In this document: one piece after another, positions 50,062 to 58,643 of the stretch
Layout of the letters: each line of letters begins with the position of its first letter
How positions within the stretch are numbered: the first letter of the stretch is position 1
Source: Sphingomonas hankookensis
GTDB taxonomy: Bacteria; Pseudomonadota; Alphaproteobacteria; Sphingomonadales; Sphingomonadaceae
Direction: 5' to 3'
Assembly (NCBI RefSeq): GCF_022664465.1
Contig: NZ_JAKREV010000007.1
Span: 1-64,000, forward strand
DNA: 64,000 bases
Notes under the pieces: model-generated
Seen by the model: the letters and a program-made list of their open reading frames with translations, nothing else
Told to the model about the DNA's origin: nothing
Database searches by the model: none
Translations under genes and position numbers: made by a program

Positions 50062-50739
50062 CTACGGCATCAACCGCTTGCGCCCCTGCGACAAATGCCA
50101 CCGCATCGCCAGCGCCGCGCCGTCGCCGTCCTGTGTGCGGATCGCGTCGACGATCGCGTCATGCTCCTCCATCATCGCTTCGATCACCTGGCGTGGACGC
50201 GCGCGCGAAATGTCCACCCCGGCGCGCAGGATACGCATCACGCCTTCCTGCAACTGGTCGAAGATCGCGACGAAGGCGTCGTTGCCGGTCGCCTCGGAAA
50301 TGGCGCGGTGGAGTTGCCAGTCCTCTTCATGTGCCGGCGCGCTCGACAGCAATGCCCCCCGCAGCGCCGCCAGCCGCTTCTCGATCAGCTCGAGGTCGTG
50401 GTGCGAGCGACGCTGCGCCGCCAGCCGCGCCGCCTCCGCCTCGACCACGAACCGCACTTCATAGGTGCCGAGCGTCGCTGCCAGCCCGTCGAGCGGCACA
50501 TGCGCGCCCAGCCGGTCCGACGGGCGCCGCTTCACATAGGACCCGGCACCGCGCCGCGCCTCGGTAATGCCGTCGGCGGCAAGGCGGACCAGCGCCTCGC
50601 GCACGATGGTGCGCGACATGCCGAACATCTCGGCCAGCCGTGCTTCGGACGGCAGCCGGTCGCCGGACGCAAGGTCGTCTTCCTCGATGATCCGGACGAT
50701 CGCCGTATAGGCGCGATCCGCCAGCCTTTCCCCCGTCAC
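50062..50739 (-). CDS. GntR-family regulator, FadR subfamily
   Basis: A 225-residue protein. The winged helix-turn-helix LASGDRLPSEARLAEMFGMSRTIVREALVRLAADGITEARRGAGSYVKRR is at the N-terminus. The FCD ligand domain follows with a metal-site pattern (LHRAISEATGN; EEHDAIVDAI; WHLSQGRKRL, conserved Asp/His positions). It lies 22 bp after the gluconate permease on the same strand. It most likely represses the gluconate genes and is released by gluconate or a phosphorylated relative. Confidence 0.93.
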   Translation of the reverse strand: MTGERLADRAYTAIVRIIEEDDLASGDRLPSEARLAEMFGMSRTIVREALVRLAADGITEARRGAGSYVKRRPSDRLGAHVPLDGLAATLGTYEVRFVVEAEAARLAAQRRSHHDLELIEKRLAALRGALLSSAPAHEEDWQLHRAISEATGNDAFVAIFDQLQEGVMRILRAGVDISRARPRQVIEAMMEEHDAIVDAIRTQDGDGAALAMRWHLSQGRKRLMP

Positions 50740-50761
50740 GGTCTTCCTCGTCTCCGCCCGA

Positions 50762-52114
50762 TCAGACGATGTAGCTCAAACCGGCGACCATGATGAGCCC
50801 GGCGACCGAAATTACCGTCTCCAGCAGCGACCATGTTCGGAACGTATCGGCGGTGCTGGTGCCCATATATCCCTTGACCAGCCAGAAGCCCGGATCGTTG
50901 ACGTGGCTGAAGAACACCGATCCCGCACCGATCGCCAGCACGACCAGCTCGGGCGATGCGCCCGACGCGGCGACGACGCCCGGCATCACGCCGACGGCGG
51001 TGATCGTCGCGACGGTCGCGGAACCGGCGGCCAGCCGGATACCGACCGCGACCAGCCAGCCGAGCAGCAGGGGCGAAATCGGGTACATCATCACCAGCCG
51101 CGCGAGCAGGTCGGACAGGCCGGCGCTCACCAGTACCTGCTTCAATGCCCCGCCCGCGCCGATCGCCAGCAGGATCGCACCCGCCGCGCCCATCGTCTCG
51201 TGCCAGATCGACTCCTGGATGGCCGCCTCGCTCAACCGCCGCCCGAACAATACCGGCAGCGCGACGAGATTGGCGATCAGCAGCGCGAGTATCGGGTTCG
51301 CCGCGGCGGCCAGTACGCCCGAATCCTTCAGCGCCGGCACCAGCTTGGCCAGTTCGCCGGACGCGATCAGCACGATCGGCAGCAGGACGATGAACAGCGC
51401 ACTGGCCCGCGACGGCGTGACCAGGTCGATCACCGGATCGCTCAGCACCGGCTCGGTCAGCCGGACGCCCGGCGTCACGAACCGCGCCAGCACCGGTCCG
51501 GCAAGGATCGCGATCGGAATGGCGATCGCGACGCCATAGAGCATGGTGAGGCCAAGATTGGCGCCCAGCGCCTCAACCGCCAGCAGCGGCCCCGGATGCG
51601 GCGGCACCAGCGCATGGACGACGCCTAGCCCTGCAAGCGCGGGCATGATGAGCCGCAGCTTCGCCGCGTCGCGGTCCGCAGGCGTCGCGCCGCTCGCCAT
51701 CTCCTTGGCGGCGGCGACCACGATCGGCAGCAGCAGCACCAGTCCCGTTTCGAAGAACAGCGGCAGGCCGATGACGATGGCGATGCCCAGCGTCGCCCAT
51801 GGCGCAGCGCGCGGACCGGTCAGGCGGAGCGCACTGGTCGCCAGTGCCGATGCCGCCCCCGACAGGTGCAGCATCGCGCCCAGCGAGAGGCCGAGCGCGA
51901 CCACCAGCCCGGTGCCGCCGATGATGTCGCCGACACCCTTCTGCACCGCCTTCGCCGTGTCGATCAGCGGCAGCCCGGCGAACAGCCCGACGGCAAACGC
52001 ACCGCACAACAATCCGATGAACGGATGCAGCCGTCCGCGCACGATCAACACGATCGCCAGCGCGATACCGGCGATCGCGGCTACGGCCAGCCGCAGGTCG
52101 TCCCCGCCCGTCAT
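50762..52114 (-). CDS. gntP: Gluconate permease (GntP family)
   Basis: A 450-residue inner-membrane protein with about 12-14 hydrophobic segments. The family pattern includes HPFIGLLCGAFAVGLFAGLPLIDTAKAVQKGVGDIIGGTGLVVALGLSLGAMLH, GLGVVHALVPPHPGPLLAVEALGANLG and FFSHVNDPGFWLVKGYMGTSTADTFRTWSLLET. It imports gluconate with protons. An in-frame ATG at 52207 is rejected because those residues do not resemble the family and the ATG at 52114 opens it cleanly (MTGGDDLRLAV). It is followed by the GntR gene. Two operator-like sites lie in its upstream region. Confidence 0.93.
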   Translation of the reverse strand: MTGGDDLRLAVAAIAGIALAIVLIVRGRLHPFIGLLCGAFAVGLFAGLPLIDTAKAVQKGVGDIIGGTGLVVALGLSLGAMLHLSGAASALATSALRLTGPRAAPWATLGIAIVIGLPLFFETGLVLLLPIVVAAAKEMASGATPADRDAAKLRLIMPALAGLGVVHALVPPHPGPLLAVEALGANLGLTMLYGVAIAIPIAILAGPVLARFVTPGVRLTEPVLSDPVIDLVTPSRASALFIVLLPIVLIASGELAKLVPALKDSGVLAAAANPILALLIANLVALPVLFGRRLSEAAIQESIWHETMGAAGAILLAIGAGGALKQVLVSAGLSDLLARLVMMYPISPLLLGWLVAVGIRLAAGSATVATITAVGVMPGVVAASGASPELVVLAIGAGSVFFSHVNDPGFWLVKGYMGTSTADTFRTWSLLETVISVAGLIMVAGLSYIV

Positions 52115-52190
52115 TTCGCGACTCCGCGACTCGTCCGCTGTGGCATCGCCACCCTCCCCCCATGTGCCCCGCTGCGGTCGTGCCGTGCGA

Positions 52191-52274
52191 GTTGTCCAAC
52201 AGATCAAACCGACTTTATTGAAAAAACCGCTTGAACAACGTCGTTATAGTCAGACATAATCAAAGCTGTCCAAC
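52191..52274. promoter_or_regulatory. Two GntR-type operator-like sites 74 bp apart
   Basis: GTTGTCCAAC at 52191-52200 and GCTGTCCAAC at 52265-52274, read on the other strand as GTTGGACAAC and GTTGGACAGC, are near-palindromes of the type bound by FadR-subfamily repressors. Their start-to-start spacing of 74 bp is about seven helical turns. On the minus strand the distal copy supplies TTGGAC 18-19 bp before TATAA (a plausible promoter for gntP). Confidence 0.55.
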
Positions 52275-52373
52275 CGATTTCGGATCAACCGGAACGGATC
52301 GGACAGGCCCTAGGCGCAGGTGTCGGCTGCGTTTCCGGTCATGGCACAGGGAGAGAGCAATGAAAGGGCAGCA

Positions 52374-52622
52374 ATGGTAGCGCTCATGATAGCGGAGCCG
52401 CCGGTACGGGACGTCAGCCTGCAGGTGCAACTGACCCCGACCCAGGCAAAGGTGCTCCACGGCGTCCGTTCGGGACAGTTCAACAAACAGATCGCGCATG
52501 ACCTCGGCATCGCCGAAGCCACGGTGAAGGCGCACATGACGGCGCTGATGCGCAAGCTGAACGTGCAGAACCGCACGCAGGTGGCGATCGCGGCGCAGTC
52601 GCTGGTACCGCACATCGCCTGA
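52374..52622 (+). CDS. LuxR-type HTH-only regulator
   Basis: An 82-residue protein with a complete LuxR C-terminal HTH (LTPTQAKVLHGVRSGQFNKQIAHDLGIAEATVKAHMTALMRKLNVQNRTQVAIAAQ) and no receiver or autoinducer domain. The ATG at 52374 is preceded by AAAGGG. It overlaps a six-codon ORF (MKGQQW) that has its own GGGAGAG, a possible translational coupling. It lies 62 bp before the second GH55-like gene on the same strand and may regulate it; partner input domains are missing, so control must come through expression or another protein. Confidence 0.85.
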   Translation: MVALMIAEPPVRDVSLQVQLTPTQAKVLHGVRSGQFNKQIAHDLGIAEATVKAHMTALMRKLNVQNRTQVAIAAQSLVPHIA

Positions 52623-52684
52623 CCCCCTGCCCGGCGTGTGCGGCTGACCCCGGCGCCGGGCCCCTCCATCGACGGAGCCTCCCC

Positions 52685-55600
52685 ATGAAGGTGCACAGCC
52701 TGCTGTTCGCTGCGACCCTGCTCGCCCCCGTTCCTGCCGCCGCGCAGTCCGCGCAATCGACGTCGGTTTTCCTGACCGCCCCCGACGATCCGCGCGCCGT
52801 AACAGTGCGGGGCGTCGGCGACGGACGCGCCGACGATACCGCCGCGATCCAGCAGGCGATCGACTCGGTCGCGGCCGATCGCCAGCGCGGCGGTGGCGGC
52901 GTCGTGTTCCTGCCGTCGGGCCGCTATCGCATCTCGCGCACCGTGTTCCTGCGCTCCGGCGTGCGGATGTTCGGCGTCGGGGCGACCCGCCCCGTGCTGC
53001 TCCTCGCCGACAACACCCCCGGCTATGCCAAGGGGATCGGCGCGATGCTGAGCTTCAGCGGCGAGGATCAGTATCGTGCGGGCAAGCCACCGGTGCCGCC
53101 GCCCACCAGCGTGCCCGCCAACGACGCGATCTTCGATGCGACCTCGACGACCTTTTACTCGGCACTGGCGAATGTCGATTTCGAAATCGGCGACGGCAAT
53201 GCCGGGGCGGTCGCGGTGCGGTTTCGCGTCGCGCAGCACGGCTTCCTGCGCCACATCGACTTCCGCCTCGGCTCGGGCTTTGCCGGCATCTACCAGGCGG
53301 GGAACGAGGCGGACAATCTGCGCTTCTTCGGCGGCCGCTACGGCATCGTGACCGAAAAGACGTCGCCGGCATGGCAGTTCACGCTGATCGATTCGGAATT
53401 TTCGGGCCAGCGCGCCGCCGCGATCCGCGAACATGAGGTCGACCTGACGCTGGTGAACGTCGCGATCCGCGATACTCCGGTCGGAATCGAGATCGACCGC
53501 GGCTATTCCGACTCGCTGTGGGGCAAGAACGTCCGGTTCGAGAATGTGCGCGATGCCGGCGTCGTCGTCTCCAGCGAACAGAGCGTGTTCACCCAGGTCG
53601 GCTTCGACAACGCGATCGGCATCAACACGCCGGTGTTCGCGAAATTTCGGGAAAGCGGCCGCACCATCGCCGGCGCCGGCGCGCAATGGCGGGTCGCCGA
53701 CTTCTCGCACGGGCTGAAAGTGGCGCGCGTGGGAGAGATGGGCAAGACCGCCACCGACATCACCATGAATCCACTCGCCAGCGCGCCGGTGCGTGCCGCG
53801 TCCGCGTTGCCGCTGCTGCCCCCGGTCAGCGAATGGGCCAATGCCCGTACGCTCGGGGCGAAGGGCGACGACCAGACCGACGATACCGCGGCATTGCAGC
53901 GCGCGGTCGACACCCACCGCGTCGTCTATCTCCCGACCGGCCGCTACCGCATCAGCGACACGCTGAAGCTGCGCCCCGACAGCGTCCTGATCGCGCTCCA
54001 CCCGAACCAGACGCAGCTCTACCTGCCCGACAACGCGCCGCGCTTTGCGGGCGTGGGCAGCGCCAGGGCGATGGTCGAAAGCGCCAAGGGCGGCAATGCG
54101 ATCGTTTATGGCCTCGGCCTCTATGCCGGCGGCGTGAACCCGCGCGCGTCGAACATCATCTGGCGCGCGGGCGAACGATCGATGATCAACGACGTCCGCA
54201 TCCATGGGCCGGTGATCTATAATCAGGGCAAGGCGAGTGGCGGCGGGATCGATCCGCAAGCCCGCTGGGACGGGCAGCAGGCCAGCATCTGGGTCACCGA
54301 TGGCGGCGGCGGCACGTTCAACGCGATCTGGACACCGAACGGGCTGGCGTCGACCGGCTTCTATATCAGCGACACCAAGACGCCGGGCCATGTCTATGAG
54401 CTATCCGCGGAACATCATTTCAAGAACGAGATCGTGCTGCGCAACGTCGAAAACTGGGAGTTTCTGGCGCCCCAGACCGAACAGGAGGTGCGCGACGGCG
54501 TCTATGCGGTGTCGACCGAGTTTCACAACAGCCACAACATCCTGTTCGCCAACTATCACGGCTATCGCGTCACCCGGACGGCCAAGCCGATGGACACGGC
54601 GGTGCGGCTGGTGAACTCGGGCGATATCCGCTTCCGCAACGTCCATGTGAACGCCGAAAGCGCCTATGCGCATTGCGATACCGAAGGCTGCGGCACCTTC
54701 GTCCGGGCCAGCAAATATCCATTCGAAAATGCGATCAAAGACCTGACGACGGGCCAAGAAGTACGCGAGCGCGAGTTCGCGAAACTCGACGTGCCCCCCG
54801 CCAGCCCCCGCCCCGCGGTGGTTGCCGCGGTTCCGGCAACGCCCGGCGTGACCAAGCTCGCCGACGGCTTCTACTCGATCGCCGGCGGCGCCGTGGATAC
54901 ACAGGGCAAGCTCTACTTCATCGACCGCTTTCACCAGCGCATCCACGGCTGGTCCGCGTCCGAAGGGCTGACCACCGTTTCGCAGGCGAGCCTCGACCCG
55001 GTGAACCTGACGATCGACCGGTCGGGACGATTGCTGGTGCTGTCCGGCGCCGGGCGCGACGGCACGGTCTACAGCATCGATCCCAGGGCACCCGACGACG
55101 TCCGCACCATCCCCGCCACGGCCCCACGCGCCGGCGGCGCGATCGCCCTGCCGGTCAATGTGTGGGCCAATGGCGAATTCGCCGACCGCATCGACCAGAA
55201 GACGTATCAATTCCCGCCGCTGTCCGACTTCTTCGCCGCCAAGATGGGCGAGGCGAAGCGGCAGGCCTATGTCTCACCCGACGGGTCGGTCGCCATCCCG
55301 GCGTTCCGGGTCTGGAACCAGGGGCCGGACGATAACCAGGGCTGGCGCTGGTCCGACACGCTCGACAGCTACGGGTTGGTCACCGCGCGGGCGGGCGAGC
55401 GCGCGGTCCTGACCAACGCGTCGGAGAATTTGACCTATAGCGGCCGGGTCACGACCGGCGGCGCGCTGACCGACCTGCGCGTCGTCGCGCCGCGTGGCGG
55501 CGAAAGCGTGGCACGCGGACCCGGCGGCGAACTCTACGTCGCCAACGGACAGGTGTGGGTGTATGACAAGGACGGTCGCGAGGTGCGGCGCATCGACGTC

Positions 55601-55693
55601 CCGGAACGCCCCCTGCAACTGCTGATCGGCGGCCCGGACGGACGCACCCTCTTCATCCTCGCCCACCACGCGCTCTACGCGATCGGACTGTAG
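52685..55693 (+). CDS. Secreted GH55-like twin beta-helix protein with gluconolactonase-like propeller, paralogue 2
   Basis: A 1,002-residue exported protein, signal peptide ending AAAQS. It is clearly paralogous along its length to the minus-strand gene at 46154: same SVFLTAP-DPRA-TV start, GDGRADDTAAIQQAID beta-helix 1, ARTLGAKGDDQTDDTAALQRAVDTHRVVYLPTGRYRISDTLKLRPDSVLIALHPNQTQLYLPD beta-helix 2, and a propeller from about residue 720 (GGAVDTQGKLYFIDRFHQRIHGWS) closing with RPLQLLIGGPDGRTLFILAHHALYAI. GH55 architecture suggests exo-action on a beta-glucan; the SMP-30-like end and neighbouring gluconate genes suggest an aldonate or lactone product. No assay-based member is known to me. Confidence 0.82.
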   Translation: MKVHSLLFAATLLAPVPAAAQSAQSTSVFLTAPDDPRAVTVRGVGDGRADDTAAIQQAIDSVAADRQRGGGGVVFLPSGRYRISRTVFLRSGVRMFGVGATRPVLLLADNTPGYAKGIGAMLSFSGEDQYRAGKPPVPPPTSVPANDAIFDATSTTFYSALANVDFEIGDGNAGAVAVRFRVAQHGFLRHIDFRLGSGFAGIYQAGNEADNLRFFGGRYGIVTEKTSPAWQFTLIDSEFSGQRAAAIREHEVDLTLVNVAIRDTPVGIEIDRGYSDSLWGKNVRFENVRDAGVVVSSEQSVFTQVGFDNAIGINTPVFAKFRESGRTIAGAGAQWRVADFSHGLKVARVGEMGKTATDITMNPLASAPVRAASALPLLPPVSEWANARTLGAKGDDQTDDTAALQRAVDTHRVVYLPTGRYRISDTLKLRPDSVLIALHPNQTQLYLPDNAPRFAGVGSARAMVESAKGGNAIVYGLGLYAGGVNPRASNIIWRAGERSMINDVRIHGPVIYNQGKASGGGIDPQARWDGQQASIWVTDGGGGTFNAIWTPNGLASTGFYISDTKTPGHVYELSAEHHFKNEIVLRNVENWEFLAPQTEQEVRDGVYAVSTEFHNSHNILFANYHGYRVTRTAKPMDTAVRLVNSGDIRFRNVHVNAESAYAHCDTEGCGTFVRASKYPFENAIKDLTTGQEVREREFAKLDVPPASPRPAVVAAVPATPGVTKLADGFYSIAGGAVDTQGKLYFIDRFHQRIHGWSASEGLTTVSQASLDPVNLTIDRSGRLLVLSGAGRDGTVYSIDPRAPDDVRTIPATAPRAGGAIALPVNVWANGEFADRIDQKTYQFPPLSDFFAAKMGEAKRQAYVSPDGSVAIPAFRVWNQGPDDNQGWRWSDTLDSYGLVTARAGERAVLTNASENLTYSGRVTTGGALTDLRVVAPRGGESVARGPGGELYVANGQVWVYDKDGREVRRIDVPERPLQLLIGGPDGRTLFILAHHALYAIGL

Positions 55694-55734
55694 GGCTTTC
55701 GCTGCCGACGCGCGGTGTTCGACGACGCGTATCG

Positions 55735-56112
55735 CTACGTGCGATGCCCGCTCATTGTTTCACCCGCGTCGGCGGCGAAACGGCGGTTCCAGAAGAACGC
55801 TATGCCGGAGATCGCGGACACGACGACGAACGCGGCCGAGAACGCCGCCAGCGTCGGCTGCCGCCGGCCGCCGGCCAGCGTACCGACCTGCAGCACCATC
55901 GCCGTGGCGCAGATGCCGAGCGACAGCATCAATTGCTGGAACGTCGCATAGAGGGTGGTCGCCGCGCTCATCCGGTCGCCCTCGACCTCGGCATAGGCGA
56001 TGGCATTATAGCCGGTGAACTGGAACGACGTGAAGAAACCCGACAGCGCCAGGACCGCGACGATCGCCGCGACCGGCCAGTCGGGGCGGAACAGCGCGCA
56101 GGTGATAGCAGA
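55735..56112 (-). pseudogene. C-terminal fragment of an MFS transporter
   Basis: About 125 residues reading FRPDWPVAAIVAVLALSGFFTSFQFTGYNAIAYAEVEGDRMSAATTLYATFQQLMLSLGICATAMVLQVGTL to the C-terminus. These are the last four transmembrane helices of a DHA2-like multidrug transporter. The N-terminal two thirds are gone; upstream the frame runs into the Mop gene and tRNA complement. A deletion relic. Confidence 0.8.
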
Positions 56113-56123
56113 GGCTGCTGATC

Positions 56124-56330
56124 TCACTTCCCGATCATCACATCGCTCGCCTTCACGATGACGGTCACCGTATCGCCTTTGGCGAGGCCCAGTTCGTGGA
56201 TGGATTCTTCGGTGATGTTGGCGGTGACGATATTCCCGCTGCCGATATCGACCTTGATCGAACCGTTCACGGCCCCCGGCGTGATCGCCACGATCGTCCC
56301 GGAAATCTGGTTGCGCGCGCTCAGCTTCAT
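56124..56330 (-). CDS. Mop-type TOBE-domain molybdate/oxyanion-binding protein
   Basis: A 68-residue single TOBE domain (KLSARNQISGTIVAITPGAVNGSIKVDIGSGNIVTANITEESIHELGLAKGDTVTVIVKASDVMIGK). The SARN-x-x-GTI-x-x-I start and KASDVMIG end are diagnostic of molbindins, which store molybdate as hexamers. ATG at 56330, with AGGAG just upstream. No molybdate ABC transporter lies in the window. Confidence 0.93.
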   Translation of the reverse strand: MKLSARNQISGTIVAITPGAVNGSIKVDIGSGNIVTANITEESIHELGLAKGDTVTVIVKASDVMIGK

Positions 56331-56476
56331 CACCGCTCCTCAGGGCATGCGCGCCCGGACGGACGCGTGGCCGCTTATACCTGCATCCGGGAACGATCGC
56401 CATGCATTGTGGGTCGGCGCGTCGACGCAGAACGACACGAGATGCCGGCCGCGTCAGTACCAGCGCTGAACGAAAA

Positions 56477-56553
<77 letters not shown>

Positions 56554-56605
56554 TTGGCCGTGGAGGCACGGGCCTAGCAAAGGTCGCGCGGCATTGCCAG
56601 CCGTT

Positions 56606-57268
56606 TCAGTCGGCCGGTGCATCCTTTTGCGCCGGGGCCGGGGTTTTCGGTCGGAAGGCGCACAGATCGGGGACGGGACAGCGCCAGCATTCGGGGCGGC
56701 GCGCCTTGCAGATGTAGCGGCCGTGCAGGATCAGCCAGTGATGCGCATGCAGGCGAAACGGTTGAGGCACGACACGCTCCAGCACCGCTTCGACCGCATT
56801 CGGGGTCTTGCCACGCGCCAGCCCGGTGCGGTTGCCGACGCGGAAGATGTGGGTGTCGACCGCGAAGGTCTCCGCGCCGAACGCGACGTTCATCACGACG
56901 TTCGCGGTCTTGCGCCCAACACCCGGCAGCGTTTCCAGCGCGGCACGATCGGCAGGCACCTGCCCACCATGCTCGGCGATCAGCGCTTCGGACAGGGCGA
57001 TGACGTTTTTGGCCTTGTTGTTGAACAGGCCAATGGTGCGAATGTGGTGCTTGAGGCCGTCCAAGCCGAGCGCGACCATCTTTTCGGGCGTGTCGACGGT
57101 GGCGAAGAGCGTGCGCGTGGCCTTGTTCACGCCGGCATCGGTCGCCTGCGCCGACAGCACGACCGCGACGAGCAGCGTATAGTCGTTGACCGATTCGAGT
57201 TCGGTTTCCGGGTGGGGATTTTCCTCCGCCAGCCGCCGGAAGAATTCGAAGACGTCCGCCTTCTTCAA
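56606..57268 (-). CDS. nth: Endonuclease III
   Basis: A 220-residue DNA glycosylase/AP lyase for oxidised pyrimidines. VVLSAQATDAGVNKAT holds the catalytic Lys, LPGVGRKTANVVMNVAFG the helix-hairpin-helix, and VDTHIFRVGNR the catalytic Asp. CKARRPECWRCPVPDLC is the [4Fe-4S] C-x6-C-x2-C-x5-C loop. The start is taken as TTG at 57268, which overlaps the dapB stop (TTGA) and begins KKADVFEFFRRLAEE; an in-frame upstream ATG lies deep inside dapB and is rejected. Confidence 0.95.
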   Translation of the reverse strand: MKKADVFEFFRRLAEENPHPETELESVNDYTLLVAVVLSAQATDAGVNKATRTLFATVDTPEKMVALGLDGLKHHIRTIGLFNNKAKNVIALSEALIAEHGGQVPADRAALETLPGVGRKTANVVMNVAFGAETFAVDTHIFRVGNRTGLARGKTPNAVEAVLERVVPQPFRLHAHHWLILHGRYICKARRPECWRCPVPDLCAFRPKTPAPAQKDAPAD

Positions 57269-57993
57269 ACGCCGAGCACCGCATCCATCGTGTAGCGGCC
57301 TGCCGGCGCGCTCGCCAGCCACAGCGCGGCGCGCACCGCGCCGCGGGCGAAGAGCGCGCGATCGTCGGCGCGGTGGCCGAGTTCGATCCGCTCGCCCTCC
57401 CCCGCAAACACCACTTGGTGATCGCCGACGACGGTGCCGCCGCGCAGCGAGGCGAAACCGATCGTCCCCCCTGCCCGCGCACCGACCAGCCCGGCGCGGC
57501 CGATCACGCCGCTGTCGGACAGCGTCGTCCCCAGCCCTTCCGCCGCGGCATCGCCCAGCATCAGTGCGGTACCCGAGGGCGCGTCGACCTTCAGCCGGTG
57601 GTGGCTCTCGACGATCTCGATATCCCAGTCGGGGCCGAGCCGCCGCGCCGCATCGCGCACCAGCCGCGACAGCAGCGCGATGCCGAGCGAGGTATTGCCG
57701 GTCTGCAGCACCGCGACGTCCGCCGCCGCTGCATCGATCATCGCGTGATGGCGGTCGTTGAGGCCGGTGGTACCGATGACGATCGGCGTCGCCGCGGCGC
57801 GCGCGGCGGCGAGATTGCCCTCGAGCGCAGCAGGCGACGAGAAATCGACGAGTACGTCGGCGCGCCCGGCGAGGTCCGCGGGGTTGCCGCCCTGATCGAC
57901 GCCGCCGGCCAGCGTTTCGCCGACCCGTTCGATCTCAAGCTCGATCGCGCGCCCCATCCGGCCCTGCCAGCCGAAGATACCGATGCTGGTCAC
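57265..57993 (-). CDS. dapB: 4-hydroxy-tetrahydrodipicolinate reductase
   Basis: A 242-residue enzyme of lysine and diaminopimelate synthesis. The N-terminal nucleotide motif is IGIFGWQGRMGRAIELEI; VDFSSPAALEGNLAAARAAATPIVIGTTGL and the catalytic ESHHRLKVDAPSGTAL (His-His and Lys) are complete. It is transcribed with nth, whose start overlaps its stop. Confidence 0.96.
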   Translation of the reverse strand: MTSIGIFGWQGRMGRAIELEIERVGETLAGGVDQGGNPADLAGRADVLVDFSSPAALEGNLAAARAAATPIVIGTTGLNDRHHAMIDAAAADVAVLQTGNTSLGIALLSRLVRDAARRLGPDWDIEIVESHHRLKVDAPSGTALMLGDAAAEGLGTTLSDSGVIGRAGLVGARAGGTIGFASLRGGTVVGDHQVVFAGEGERIELGHRADDRALFARGAVRAALWLASAPAGRYTMDAVLGV

Positions 57994-58104
57994 TGATCCT
58001 CGCCCGACTAGTTCCGGACCGCCCGACGCGCCCCCGGCTCGTGCCCGTCCATGGGCCCGGCGGCGGGGATGTGCAAGCGATTGTGGCGGTGGAGTGCCGT
58101 TGGT

Positions 58105-58464
58105 TCAGCGTTGGACCGACGCGACCGGTGCCTCGGCATATTTCGGATCGGCGGGGTCGAATTCGACCTGCGGCACGAAGGTGCGCGAAGTGAGCGCGAC
58201 ATTGCCGAGGCCGGCGAGCTTGAACGTGCCGACCTTGAAGATCTTTGGCGCGCTGCCCGCGCGTTCGACCGTCACCGCATCGACATGCAGGTCGCCATGC
58301 TTGGTCCACAGCATGTGCGGCGCGAGGATCATGTCCATGTTGTTGTAGCGCACCGACAGGCATATCCGCTGCATCAGGGCAAAGCGGATGATATCGCTCA
58401 AGGACGCGCGTTCTTCCTCGGTCGAGGGATCGGGTGCGGAGTCGGTTACGGCATCGTTGTGCAT
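58105..58464 (-). CDS. Hypothetical protein, WYL-domain-like
   Basis: A 119-residue soluble protein. The segment LMQRICLSVRYNNMDMILAPHMLWTKHGDLHVDAVTVERAGSAPKIFKVGTFKLAGLGNVALTSRTFVP resembles a stand-alone WYL beta-barrel, which usually binds nucleic-acid-like ligands. No DNA-binding domain is present. It is upstream of dapB on the same strand with about 110 bp between. Function unknown. Confidence 0.7.
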   Translation of the reverse strand: MHNDAVTDSAPDPSTEEERASLSDIIRFALMQRICLSVRYNNMDMILAPHMLWTKHGDLHVDAVTVERAGSAPKIFKVGTFKLAGLGNVALTSRTFVPQVEFDPADPKYAEAPVASVQR

Positions 58465-58643
58465 CGCAACATATAGTAACGATCGGGAAGGCGAGCAGCA
58501 AGGGGGCAGGCGTCATCCATGAGCGCGAAACGCCGTGACCCGCCCCGTCCGACCGCCCGGTCGCCGACGGCGGAGCGGAGCGGAGCGACGGCAACGCACG
58601 GCAGTTTCATCGCGCGCCACAATCGGCTAGGCGACAGGCGATC

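Noticed and set aside
52310..54391. A 693-codon minus-strand frame opposite the second GH55-like gene
   Set aside because: Antisense shadow; the plus strand has a signal peptide and clear paralogy with the 46154 gene.
58500..58643. A fluoride riboswitch ahead of crcB
   Set aside because: The conserved crcB-motif elements could not be found in the 180-bp leader; only a short GGAGC tandem is present.
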